DNA from: Actinobacillus sp. GY-402
GTDB taxonomy: Bacteria > Pseudomonadota > Gammaproteobacteria > Enterobacterales > Pasteurellaceae
Assembly: GCF_014843355.1 (NCBI RefSeq)
Contig: NZ_CP062137.1
Span: 620,001 to 684,000 of the forward strand
Reading direction: 5' to 3'
Length of the DNA stretch: 64,000 nucleotides
Shown here: positions 29,352 through 37,666 of the stretch, one piece after another
Layout of the letters: each line of letters opens with the position of its first letter
How positions within the stretch are numbered: the stretch's first letter is position 1
Made by a program: the position numbers and the translations under genes
The notes under the pieces: generated by a model
The model's database searches: none
Seen by the model: the letters and a program-made list of their open reading frames with translations, nothing else
Told to the model about the DNA's origin: nothing

Positions 29352-30143
29352 ATGAAAGCATTTGATAAATCATTCTTACACAACCCGTTTAAAAAAGCGG
29401 TAATGCAACACCAAGTTCAGTTAGGTTTTGGCGTGGTTTCAGGCTCGGCGACCAATGCGGAAATCGTGGCGGGTTCTGGCTATGACTTTATTTGGCTAGA
29501 CGGCGAACACGGTCCGAACACGATTGAAACCATTATTGAGCAAGCTCGAGCGATTGCCGCTTATGACAGCCATGTTGTTGTGCGTCCGCTTGTAAGCGAC
29601 CGTGCGTTAATCAAACAATTGTTAGACGCAGGTATTCAGTCGATTATCGCACCAATGGTGGAATCAGGTGAACAAGCGAAATATGTGGCGGAATCAATGT
29701 ATTACCCAGCGCGTGGTAAGCGTGGTTTCGGTGCGCCTGCCGTGCGTGCAGGGCGCTGGGCGAGATTGCCTGAATACATCAAACACGCAGAAGATGAGCT
29801 CTTCCTTGCAGTACAAATCGAGAGCAAATTAGGCGTGCAAAATGTAGAAGAAATCACTAAAACCGAAGGGGTTGATGCAGTGTTCTTAGGCCCTGCGGAT
29901 TTGGCGGTGGATATGGGATATTACGGCGATTTCTCAGGCGAAGAAATGCAAGCAACCATCAAAAAATTGATTACCGATATTCGCAGCTTTGGCAAACCAG
30001 TCGGCACCATCGCAGGCAGCCCTGACGAGGCCAAACGTTATATCGAATGGGGCGCGAGCTTTGTAGTCGTGGGAGCGGATACGGTATTCCTTGCTCATGC
30101 GGCGGATAGTATGTTAGAAGCGTGCAGCTATTTGAAAAAATAA
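29352..30143 (+). CDS. HpcH/HpaI-family class II pyruvate aldolase
   Basis: 263-residue TIM-barrel aldolase of the 4-hydroxy-2-oxoheptanedioate / 2-dehydro-3-deoxyglucarate aldolase group. Active-site segments present are WLDGEHGPN (catalytic His near 52), VVRP, APMVESGEQA, RGFGAPAVRAGRW, QIESKLGVQN (metal Glu) and FLGPADLAVDMG (metal Asp). The metal ligands are intact, so it should cleave or form pyruvate-aldehyde adducts. No sugar-acid or aromatic degradation genes surround it. Its place among redox-defence genes suggests handling of a reactive aldehyde, which is a guess. Confidence 0.85.
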   Translation: MKAFDKSFLHNPFKKAVMQHQVQLGFGVVSGSATNAEIVAGSGYDFIWLDGEHGPNTIETIIEQARAIAAYDSHVVVRPLVSDRALIKQLLDAGIQSIIAPMVESGEQAKYVAESMYYPARGKRGFGAPAVRAGRWARLPEYIKHAEDELFLAVQIESKLGVQNVEEITKTEGVDAVFLGPADLAVDMGYYGDFSGEEMQATIKKLITDIRSFGKPVGTIAGSPDEAKRYIEWGASFVVVGADTVFLAHAADSMLEACSYLKK

Positions 30144-30283
30144 TCGCATTGCAAGGGGAGAGTCCTTCATTTTTTGCAAATTTTGGAGAAATAGGCAGAT
30201 ATTTTAGAGAAACAGGCTACTGTTTTCAGACGGCATTTCGTTAAAATACCTGCATTCCAACTCAATCATAAAAGGAGAGCATT

Positions 30284-30715
30284 ATGAAAATTTTTTACAA
30301 AACATCGGCAACGGCAACAGGCGGACGTGACGGACGTACTCAAGTGGATGACGGTTCAATCGGTTTTGATTTGGTCAGTTTCCAAAACGAAAGCGGTAAA
30401 GTCGGAACCAATCCGGAGCAACTTTTCGCCATGGGTTATGCCGCCTGCTTTGACAGTGCAATGAACCATGTAGCGCCAAGTTTAGGCTTAAAACCGACTT
30501 CATCAAGCACAACGGTGGGCGTGGGCATCGGTCAAAAAGCTGACGGCGCATTCAGTTTGGATTTAGACATCACCATTACAGTGGCGGGCTTGAGCCTGGA
30601 AGATGCGAAAAAGCTCATTGAGAAAGCGCACGAAGTTTGCCCGTATTCCAACGCGACCCGCGGCAATGTGGACGTGCGTTTGCATGTGAATGTGGTACAA
30701 ACCTTTGATTTGTAA
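30284..30715 (+). CDS. Organic hydroperoxide resistance (Ohr/OsmC) protein
   Basis: 143-residue OsmC-fold thiol peroxidase. The two reactive cysteines are in AACFDSAMNHVA (Cys near 55) and HEVCPYSNATRGN (Cys near 119), the Ohr spacing. The N-terminal YKTSATATGGRDG is typical of Ohr. It reduces organic hydroperoxides using lipoyl or thiol donors. It is third in the AraC-divergent gene set, after a 140-base gap, and is followed by its own terminator. Confidence 0.92.
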   Translation: MKIFYKTSATATGGRDGRTQVDDGSIGFDLVSFQNESGKVGTNPEQLFAMGYAACFDSAMNHVAPSLGLKPTSSSTTVGVGIGQKADGAFSLDLDITITVAGLSLEDAKKLIEKAHEVCPYSNATRGNVDVRLHVNVVQTFDL

Positions 30716-30722
30716 TTGAAAC

Positions 30723-30758
30723 AATGCCATCTGAAAAACAAATTCAGATGGCATTTTG
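30723..30758 (+). terminator. Terminator after the Ohr gene
   Basis: AATGCCATCTGAA and TTCAGATGGCATT form a 13-base-pair stem with a loop of 7, followed by TTG. It starts 8 bases after the stop codon. Confidence 0.75.
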
Positions 30759-30941
30759 TCTATATGATTAACGGGTAGGTGGTTAGATTTTCCTAAAAAT
30801 TTGCAAAAATTGACTGCTCTTTATCTATCAACAGAGAGGGCACAGTAATAAAAACTCATTAGTGATTTCAGGTTATAGCAATTTATCGCATTTAACCGCA
30901 AATGCATGCATTCTTAAACGCTTAGAATGTAAAAATTGTCA

Positions 30942-31004
30942 ATGTGCAAGTGCAAAGCAGATGATCACGCCGACCGTTTAATCCAACAAATTCAAAGCTT
31001 GTAA
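30942..31004 (+). other. Short CxC-containing frame or gene remnant upstream of GST
   Basis: In the 309-base gap 30716-31024, an ATG-TAA frame of 20 residues begins MCKCKADDHADRL and ends QIQSL, just before the RBS of the next gene. An overlapping frame shows another Cys-rich stretch, LECKNCQCASAK. No ribosome-binding site precedes either. It may be the end of a decayed gene or a small peptide; neither is established. The rest of the gap holds the Ohr terminator and AT-rich sequence. Confidence 0.25.
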
Positions 31005-31024
31005 TATAAAAAGGATAGAACAAT

Positions 31025-31630
31025 ATGATTACCTTATATAATCTCGAAAATTCTCGTTCGCAACGTATTGCGTGGTTGCTGGAAGAGCTGGAAATTCCGT
31101 ACGAAGTGCAAGAGTTTAAACGTGATCCCGAAACCAAACTTGCCCCACAGACCTTGCGTGATATTCACCCATTAGGCAAATCGCCATTGATTTCAGATAA
31201 CGGCGTCGTTGTTGCAGAAAGCGGTGCGATTGTTGAATATATTTTGGCTCGCTACGGTCACGGACGCTTACAGCCTGAAATCAGTTCGCCTGACTATGCG
31301 CAATATCTACAATGGATTCATTATGCGGAAGGCTCGGCAATGGGGGCTTTTGTAATGAAATATATTGTGGAAGGTAAAGCCGTGGCATACTGCCAATCGC
31401 AATTCGATTTGCACATCAACTACATCGAAAATAGCTTGAACAGCAAGAAATGGTTCCTTGGCGATACCTTTACTGCCGCTGATATTATGATGTCGTTTGT
31501 ACTTCAATTTTCGTTACTCTTCATAGAAAAAGACCAATTCCCGAATATTCGCCGTTTCGTTAGCCAAGTGGAAAGCCACCCAAGCTACCGCAAAGCCTGC
31601 GAACGAGTGGGCGACGTGCATTTGGGTTAA
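31025..31630 (+). CDS. Glutathione S-transferase family protein 1
   Basis: 201-residue cytosolic-type GST. The N-terminal thioredoxin-like domain (about 1-78) starts ITLYNLENSRSQRIAWLLEE, with the glutathione-binding HPLGKSPLI (about 50) and AESGAIVEYI (about 66) motifs. An all-helical domain follows, with FLGDTFTAADIMMSF near 146. The first-strand serine (NSRSQR) is the likely thiol-activating residue. It has its own RBS (AAAAGG) and a paralogue 130 bases downstream. Confidence 0.9.
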   Translation: MITLYNLENSRSQRIAWLLEELEIPYEVQEFKRDPETKLAPQTLRDIHPLGKSPLISDNGVVVAESGAIVEYILARYGHGRLQPEISSPDYAQYLQWIHYAEGSAMGAFVMKYIVEGKAVAYCQSQFDLHINYIENSLNSKKWFLGDTFTAADIMMSFVLQFSLLFIEKDQFPNIRRFVSQVESHPSYRKACERVGDVHLG

Positions 31631-31641
31631 GTAATAATATA

Positions 31642-31668
31642 ACAAGCGGTCAAATTTGCTGAAAATTT
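31642..31668 (+). repeat. Actinobacillus pleuropneumoniae-type uptake sequence
   Basis: ACAAGCGGT at 31642-31650 continues as CAAATTTGCTGAAAATTTT, matching the extended form of the A. pleuropneumoniae-clade uptake sequence instead of the AAGTGCGGT dialect found elsewhere in the window. A single bare 9-mer could be chance; the AT-rich extension makes this copy convincing. Confidence 0.7.
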
Positions 31669-31690
31669 TGCACAAACGCTCGCGTTTGAA

Positions 31691-31720
31691 CGTTGGCTTT
31701 GCCAACGGCTCCGAAGGAGC
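31691..31720 (+). repeat. Two tandem mini-hairpins between the GST genes
   Basis: CGTTGGC-TTT-GCCAACG (31691-31707) is followed at once by GCTCC-GAA-GGAGC (31708-31720), then GAGCGAAGCGAG. No T-run follows, so a terminator is unlikely. It may be an RNA-processing or stability element, or a copy of a small dispersed repeat. Confidence 0.5.
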
Positions 31721-31759
31721 GAGCGAAGCGAGTAATTTCTGACCGCTCTTTAGGAGAAA

Positions 31760-32389
31760 ATGATGATTACCTTACATTATCTCAAACAATCCTGTTCGCA
31801 CCGCATTGTGTGGTTGCTTGAAGCCTTAGGTTTAGATTATGAACTTAAAATTTACGATCGTAATCCGGACAATTCAATGGCACCGGCAGAATTAAAAGCG
31901 CAACATCCGCTCGGCAAAGCTCCCGTGTTGCAAGACGGCGATTTAGTGTTGGCAGAAGGCAATGCGATTATTCAGCATTTGCTTGATCGTTATGACGATG
32001 AAAACCGTTTCACGCCGGTGCATAAAACCGATGAATATTCAAATTATGTTTATTGGCTTGGCGTGTCGGCTTCAATCTTTTCGGCGAACTTACTCGCGTT
32101 GCTTACCAAGCGCGGCGACTTCGGCGATTTTGCGCAATATGCGGCGGCGCAAACGCCGTTATACTTCAATCACGTGGAACAAACCCTTGAAGGGAAAACA
32201 TGGATCGTCGGCGACCAACTTACGGGTGCGGATTTCTCCCTTTGCTTTCCGTTGCAATGGGGCTTGAACTACGTAAACAAAGCCGATTATCCGAACATCG
32301 TGCGTTATCTTGAGCAAGTGGAAAATCACCCGGCTTATTTGAAAGCGAACGAAAAAACCAGTGGCGGTTTGGATTTAAGCAAGTTTTGA
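31760..32389 (+). CDS. Glutathione S-transferase family protein 2
   Basis: 209-residue paralogue of the GST just upstream with the same domains: thioredoxin-like N-terminus (MITLHYLKQSCSHRIVWLLE, HPLGKAPVL, AEGNAIIQHL) and helical C-terminus (IVGDQLTGADFSLCF). The activating position is in QSCSHR, so the residue pair differs from GST 1 (NSRSQR). RBS AGGAG is 8 bases upstream. The first of two successive ATGs is given; either could be used. It probably detoxifies electrophiles or lipid peroxides together with Ohr. Confidence 0.9.
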   Translation: MMITLHYLKQSCSHRIVWLLEALGLDYELKIYDRNPDNSMAPAELKAQHPLGKAPVLQDGDLVLAEGNAIIQHLLDRYDDENRFTPVHKTDEYSNYVYWLGVSASIFSANLLALLTKRGDFGDFAQYAAAQTPLYFNHVEQTLEGKTWIVGDQLTGADFSLCFPLQWGLNYVNKADYPNIVRYLEQVENHPAYLKANEKTSGGLDLSKF

Positions 32390-32441
32390 TATCCGCGACA
32401 AAAAACATTCAAAAAATCGCCCGCACTTTTAGTTACCATTT

Positions 32442-34742
32442 TTAATTTTGGTTAAGTGCTCCGATTATCGCTTGTCCTAAGCTTAGCCCGCCGTCGCCCA
32501 TAGGGAATTGGCGGGCGCTGAGCACGGTGAATTCGGCGAGATTTTCTTTTAACAGACGCCGTAATAGCTGATTATGCATCACACCGCCGCTGAGAACGAT
32601 GGTTTGGCAACCTAATTTCCGGGCTTGTCGGCGGGCCAAATCCGCAAAACCTTGTGCCAACGCAAAATGGAAAGCGAAGGCTTTATCCGCGTTTTCGCTT
32701 TCGTCCTGAAGCCAGCTTTCCCAAAAAACCGTTAAATCTAATTGGTCATTTTTAACCGGCATGAATAAGCGGATATGTTTTGCCGCCTCTGCGCCGGATA
32801 ATCGTGCGAGCGCAGACTGCGACGCCAAAGCTTCCAATTGGCAGGCGGCTTCGCCTTCCCAGCTTAATTTTTCAGGGGCAAGATTTAAACTGTAGCTGAC
32901 GGCGTCAAATAAGCGTCCGGCGGAGGAAATCGGCGGCGAATTAATTTGCCGTTCGATAGCTTTGGCGAGCAGTTGCCAGTCGTACCGGGCGCAGGTTTGG
33001 GCGGCGATTTCTAGCCAGTTAGGCACAAATTGATGCAAATGCGCCAGCCAGTTGCGCCACGGCTGAGTGGCCGCCAAATCCCCGCCGGGCAGCGCAACCG
33101 CCGGCAACCCGCCGAGATGACGACATTCCGCACCATTCACATAGAGGCATTCGCCGCCCCACAGTTGCCCGTTTTCGCCCATGCCGATACCGTCTAAGGC
33201 TAAGCCGATAACGGGCTGGTCGCAATGATGTTCCGCCGTAACTGCGGCAATATGAGCGTGATGGTGCAACACTTCTACCCAGGGAACACCGAGTTTTTCC
33301 GCTAAGTCTTTGCCCGTATGGGCGGAAAAATAGCCGTTATGCGCGTCCACCGCGATTTTGTCCGGTTTAAATTGGTAAATCTGTTGGAACAGCGCTAAAT
33401 TCTGCGCTAATTGTGACCGCACTTTTTCGTTGGCGGTATCGCCGATGTGTTGACTAACCACCGCTTTATCGCCTTTCAGCAGGCAGAAGGTGTTTTTTAA
33501 ATCGGAACCCAAAGCCAGAATATGTTGAGTGTTATTGATATTCAACTGAATTTCGTCGGGCACATAACCGCGCGCGCGGCGTAGGGTTTCCGTGCCGTCG
33601 AATGCCGCGCGAACCAGGCTGTCGTCGGCGCGTTGCAGAATATCGCGGTTATGACAGAGAAAAAACTCTGCAAAATCTTTTAAAAATTTGACCGCACTTT
33701 CATTATCCAGCACCGGCGGTTCGCCGCTCTGGTTGGCGGAAGTCATCACCAGCGGGCGATTTACTTCACGCAGTAGCAAATGCTGAAGCGGATTGCTTGG
33801 CAACATAACGCCGATTTCGTTGAGTTTCGGCGCGATAAGCGAACAGATTTGCGGTACTTTATGTTTTTTCAGGAGCACAATGGGCGCGGCGGCGGACGTC
33901 AGTAAACGTATTTCTTCGGGATTCGGATCCCGCAGGCTGTTTAAGTCGGACACCATAATCGCCAGCGGTTTGCTCGGGCGGCGTTTGCGTTTGCGTAATA
34001 ATTCGACCGCCTGTTGATTGGTGGCGTCACAGGCTAAATGAAATCCGCCTACGCCTTTGACCGCAACGATTTTGCCTTGTTTTAGCGCCGTTGCCGTTTG
34101 CCGTAAGGCGGCGTCGCGCTCGGCAATGACGGTTTCGGCGTTTTGTAACCAAATGTGCGGGCCGCAGTCCGGGCAGGCATTGGGTTGGGCGTGAAAACGA
34201 CGATCGGCGGGATCCCGGTATTCCGTCGCACAAGCGGAACAAAGCGGGAAATCCGACATCGCCGTATTCGGGCGATCGTAAGGAATGGCGCGAATAATGG
34301 TAAAACGCGGTCCGCAGTGGGTGCAGTTAATAAAAGGATAACGGAAACGGCGATCGTGTTTATCGAACAATTCCGCCACACAGGCGGGACAGGTGGCGGC
34401 GTCGGGCACGATTTGGGTGTCCATGGCGTTATTTTGGCTTTCACGAATGGAAAAACCGTGAAAGTGCGGTGAAATTTTCCACTGTTTTTTATGTTGTTGA
34501 ATATCGCTGATGGCGGCAAGGGGCGGCAATTCTTTCCGTAAATCCTGCAGAAAACGGGCGAGTTTTTCATCATCGGTTTCCATTAACCGAATGAGTACGC
34601 CTTGTCCGTCGTTATTGACGTCGCCGGTTAAACGATGTTTGTTGGCAAGTCGCCACACAAAGGGGCGAAAACCGACGCCTTGCACTTTGCCTTTTATGCG
34701 CAATGCTATTCCGTTTACACTTTTCGAATTTTTACCGTCCAT
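32442..34742 (-). CDS. hypF: Carbamoyltransferase HypF (hydrogenase maturation)
   Basis: Makes the carbamoyl group that becomes the CN ligands of NiFe hydrogenase. The 766 residues contain an acylphosphatase domain (about 10-95, GKVQGVGFRPFV), two CX2C zinc-finger pairs (CPACVAELFD with CTHCG; CSACATEYRD with CPDCG; about 115-200), a YrdC-like domain (about 210-390) and a Kae1-like C-terminal domain (VEVLHHHAHIAAV and LALDGIGMG). It is divergent from the hyf operon it serves. The other hyp genes are not in this window. Confidence 0.96.
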   Translation of the reverse strand: MDGKNSKSVNGIALRIKGKVQGVGFRPFVWRLANKHRLTGDVNNDGQGVLIRLMETDDEKLARFLQDLRKELPPLAAISDIQQHKKQWKISPHFHGFSIRESQNNAMDTQIVPDAATCPACVAELFDKHDRRFRYPFINCTHCGPRFTIIRAIPYDRPNTAMSDFPLCSACATEYRDPADRRFHAQPNACPDCGPHIWLQNAETVIAERDAALRQTATALKQGKIVAVKGVGGFHLACDATNQQAVELLRKRKRRPSKPLAIMVSDLNSLRDPNPEEIRLLTSAAAPIVLLKKHKVPQICSLIAPKLNEIGVMLPSNPLQHLLLREVNRPLVMTSANQSGEPPVLDNESAVKFLKDFAEFFLCHNRDILQRADDSLVRAAFDGTETLRRARGYVPDEIQLNINNTQHILALGSDLKNTFCLLKGDKAVVSQHIGDTANEKVRSQLAQNLALFQQIYQFKPDKIAVDAHNGYFSAHTGKDLAEKLGVPWVEVLHHHAHIAAVTAEHHCDQPVIGLALDGIGMGENGQLWGGECLYVNGAECRHLGGLPAVALPGGDLAATQPWRNWLAHLHQFVPNWLEIAAQTCARYDWQLLAKAIERQINSPPISSAGRLFDAVSYSLNLAPEKLSWEGEAACQLEALASQSALARLSGAEAAKHIRLFMPVKNDQLDLTVFWESWLQDESENADKAFAFHFALAQGFADLARRQARKLGCQTIVLSGGVMHNQLLRRLLKENLAEFTVLSARQFPMGDGGLSLGQAIIGALNQN

Positions 34743-34872
34743 GATTTAGCCCCATAAAATACGAATGATTTTTATCTTAAATATTTTTGTAACATTGGTT
34801 ACATAATTTTAACTCTATGATATTCAAAGAAATTATTTTTTCATGAAGGAATATGGAAAAAATAGAAATTTT

Positions 34873-34886
34873 ATGATCTCAATCAA
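34873..34886 (+). promoter_or_regulatory. FNR-like box upstream of hyf operon
   Basis: ATGAT-CTCA-ATCAA matches the FNR consensus TTGAT-N4-ATCAA at 9 of 10 positions. It lies in the 266-base gap between hypF and hyfA. A TATAAA stretch about 55 bases downstream (34934-34939) could be a -10, placing the box near -60, a class I position. No sigma-54 promoter was found. Confidence 0.5.
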
Positions 34887-35008
34887 GAAAAAATTTATTT
34901 CATATTTCCCCTGTTCGGCGGCAGGCGTATCCTTATAAAAAACATGGTTATTGCGAGTTCGTGCAATCATTTTTTATCTTTTTAATTTGTTTCAATGGGA
35001 GATAGCGT

Positions 35009-35608
35009 ATGAACCGTTTTGTTATCGGTGATCCGAAAGATTGTATCGGTTGTAATACCTGTATGGCGGCGTGTAGCGAAGTTCATAAGGCATTCGGATT
35101 ACAATCTTTTCCCCGGCTTCAAGTTATGCGTAATGATGATATCACCGTTCCTATCCTTTGTCGTCATTGTGACGATGCGCCTTGTGCGACCGTATGTCCC
35201 GTGCATGCAATTACCCATAAGAACGACAGTATTCAACTTAACGAAAGTTTGTGTATCGGCTGCAAATTATGCGGCATTGCCTGTCCGTTCGGCGCGATTA
35301 CGCAACACGGCAGCGGACCGATTGATGCGCCGACGCATTATGAAAACTTCAGTTTTGAACAGTCTGTAGCGCGTGATGTCCGTTTAGCGCCGGACAATAC
35401 CAATGTGCACAATATGCTGGCATGGCAGCCGGGCGTGAAGGCTGTCGCGATTAAATGTGATCTTTGTTATTTCCGCCCGGAAGGTCCCGCCTGCGTACAA
35501 ACCTGTCCGACCAAGACTTTATTTGTGATTAGCGATGAAAGTATCGCGCAGGCAAATCAACATAAACGTGAAATGGCGATGGTGAATTCACCGGCAATTC
35601 CACGCTAA
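35009..35608 (+). CDS. hyfA: Hydrogenase-4 electron-transfer subunit HyfA
   Basis: Four-cluster ferredoxin-like subunit (199 residues) that passes electrons from a formate dehydrogenase to the hydrogenase. Cysteine sets are CIGCNTCMAAC (about 12-22), CRHCDDAPCATVC (about 51-63), CIGCKLCGIAC (about 82-92) and CDLCYFRPEGPACVQTC (about 151-167). It is also similar to HycB. First gene of hyfABCDEFGHI; RBS GGGAG precedes the ATG. Confidence 0.92.
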   Translation: MNRFVIGDPKDCIGCNTCMAACSEVHKAFGLQSFPRLQVMRNDDITVPILCRHCDDAPCATVCPVHAITHKNDSIQLNESLCIGCKLCGIACPFGAITQHGSGPIDAPTHYENFSFEQSVARDVRLAPDNTNVHNMLAWQPGVKAVAIKCDLCYFRPEGPACVQTCPTKTLFVISDESIAQANQHKREMAMVNSPAIPR

Positions 35609-35636
35609 ATTTTCAGTTTTATTCAGGAGTGACGTT

Positions 35637-37655
35637 ATGAGTACGGTTAATTGGCTCATCGCGGCTTTGTCGGTTTATGTGATTGGCGCTTTTGTTTCGC
35701 TTTGTTTCAGTAGACGGGAACAAGCTTCCGTGAATATCGCCGGCGTATCCGGCATGATTGGCGGTGCGCTCGGTATGGCGGCTGTGGCGCCGGTGCTGGC
35801 CAGCAATGAAACCGCATTCGCTTTATTCCAGACTCCCTTTGCTTTTGCGCCTTATTCCATCCGGATTGACGGATTGGCGGCGTTTATGGTGTGTGTCATT
35901 TCCTTATTGGTGATTGTCACATCCTTATATTCTTTTGCTTATGTACGGGAATATAAAGGTAAAGGTGCGAAGTCGATGGGGTTCTTTATGAACCTGTTTA
36001 TCGCGTCGATGATTGCGTTGGTAACCGCGGATAACGCCTTTTTCTTTTTGGTGTTCTTTGAAATGATGTCTTTGGCGTCTTATTTTTTAGTGCTTACCGA
36101 ACAGGATGAGAACGCCACGAATGCGGGTTTACTTTATTTCTTTATCGCCCATGCGGGTTCCGTGTTGATTATGATCGCCTTTTTCATTTTTTACTGCTAT
36201 GCGGGCAGTTTTGAATTTTCGGCGTTTCGTCAAACGGAACTTTCCCCAGCGCTATCTTTTACGGTGTTTATTCTGGCGTTTTTAGGATTCGGCGCCAAGG
36301 CGGGGATGATTCCCTTACATGGTTGGTTGCCGAAAGCTCACCCGGCGGCACCTTCCCATGCGTCCGCGTTAATGTCCGGCGTGATGGTGAAAATCGGGAT
36401 TTTCGGGATTATTAAAGTTGGTATCGATTTGCTGGGTGCCGAGAATCTTTGGTTCGGCGTGATTGTATTAGCGTTCGGTGCCGTTTCTTCCGTCTTGGGT
36501 GTGCTTTATGCCTTGGCGGAGCATGATATCAAACGGCTGTTGGCTTATCACACGGTGGAAAATGTCGGCATTATCATGATGGGCGTCGGCGTCGGCATGA
36601 TTGGCATTGCGGTGAAAAATCCGGTGCTTGCCGTTGTCGGTTTGCTCGGCGGTTTATATCACTTGTTAAATCACGCCGTGTTTAAGGGATTGTTATTCTT
36701 AGGTGCGGGTTCAATTATGTACCGTTTGCACACGAAAGATATGGATAAAATGGGCGGATTAAGCAAGCTGATGCCTTATACCGCGTTAACCTTTCTGATC
36801 GGCACCATGGCGATTTCCGCTTTGCCGCCGTTTAACGGTTTTGTCAGCGAATGGTTCACTTATCAATCTTTATTCGGTTTAAGTCAACACGGCAATATCG
36901 TGCTGAAAATTGCCGGTCCGGCGGCGATTATTATGCTTGCTTTAACCGGTGCCTTGGCAGCGTTATGTTTCGTGAAGGTTTACGGAATCAGCTTCGGCGG
37001 CGCGCCGCGAAGCGAGGCCGCCGCCAATGCGCGCGAAGTTCCGTTGCCGATGGTGGTTGCCATGGCGTTGTTGGCGATTCTTTGCGTGCTGCTGGGAATA
37101 GGCGCTTCTGTGGTGACGCCAATAATTGCCGGAATTTCGACCGCACTTTCCGGTGCGGAGAGCTTTGCTTTGGCGGAAAACGGCATCGTCGTATCCGATT
37201 CGGCGCCGTACACCGCGTTATCCATGCCGATGATTACGATTATGCTGATCGCCTTTACTGCCGTTCCATTCGCTTATTATGCGATGACGAAAGGGCATCG
37301 TTTGGCGGATCGGGCGAAAGGCAATCCTTGGGCGTGCGGTTATGCTTATGAATCCGATATGGCGATATCCGCCGGCGGCTTTACCCGTCCGTTACGGATA
37401 ATGTTCAAACCGCTTTATACCATTCGTAAGACCTTTGATCCCGCACCGCTCGGTCAAAAAGTCATTAACGGTGCGATTAAGGGCGCCACCGAGGCGGAAC
37501 CGTTCTGGGAAGAAAAAGTGACCATGCCGATTGCCCGTTTCATTCCCTGGATAGCGGATCGCATTCGGTGGTTACAGGGCGGCGATTTCAGAGTTTATTG
37601 CCTGTATTTCGTGATTGCCTTAGTGGCGTTACTTGCCGTTGCGGCGACGATGTAA
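35637..37655 (+). CDS. hyfB: Hydrogenase-4 membrane subunit HyfB
   Basis: 672-residue proton-antiporter-like membrane protein of the NuoL/HycC/HyfB family with about 16 transmembrane segments. The antiporter core LHGWLPKAHPAAPSHASALM (about 222-241) and the KRLLAYHTVENVG stretch (about 297) hold the proton-channel lysines and glutamate. Its length equals that of E. coli HyfB. It follows hyfA by 28 bases. Confidence 0.93.
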   Translation: MSTVNWLIAALSVYVIGAFVSLCFSRREQASVNIAGVSGMIGGALGMAAVAPVLASNETAFALFQTPFAFAPYSIRIDGLAAFMVCVISLLVIVTSLYSFAYVREYKGKGAKSMGFFMNLFIASMIALVTADNAFFFLVFFEMMSLASYFLVLTEQDENATNAGLLYFFIAHAGSVLIMIAFFIFYCYAGSFEFSAFRQTELSPALSFTVFILAFLGFGAKAGMIPLHGWLPKAHPAAPSHASALMSGVMVKIGIFGIIKVGIDLLGAENLWFGVIVLAFGAVSSVLGVLYALAEHDIKRLLAYHTVENVGIIMMGVGVGMIGIAVKNPVLAVVGLLGGLYHLLNHAVFKGLLFLGAGSIMYRLHTKDMDKMGGLSKLMPYTALTFLIGTMAISALPPFNGFVSEWFTYQSLFGLSQHGNIVLKIAGPAAIIMLALTGALAALCFVKVYGISFGGAPRSEAAANAREVPLPMVVAMALLAILCVLLGIGASVVTPIIAGISTALSGAESFALAENGIVVSDSAPYTALSMPMITIMLIAFTAVPFAYYAMTKGHRLADRAKGNPWACGYAYESDMAISAGGFTRPLRIMFKPLYTIRKTFDPAPLGQKVINGAIKGATEAEPFWEEKVTMPIARFIPWIADRIRWLQGGDFRVYCLYFVIALVALLAVAATM

Positions 37656-37666
37656 AGGAGGAGAAT

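Noticed and set aside
31691..31720. Tandem hairpins after the first GST gene as a terminator
   Set aside because: No T-run follows on either strand; recorded as a repeat instead.
34743..35008. Sigma-54 (-24/-12) promoter upstream of hyfA
   Set aside because: No GG-N10-GC arrangement with the right context was found; GG and GC pairs present have wrong spacing.
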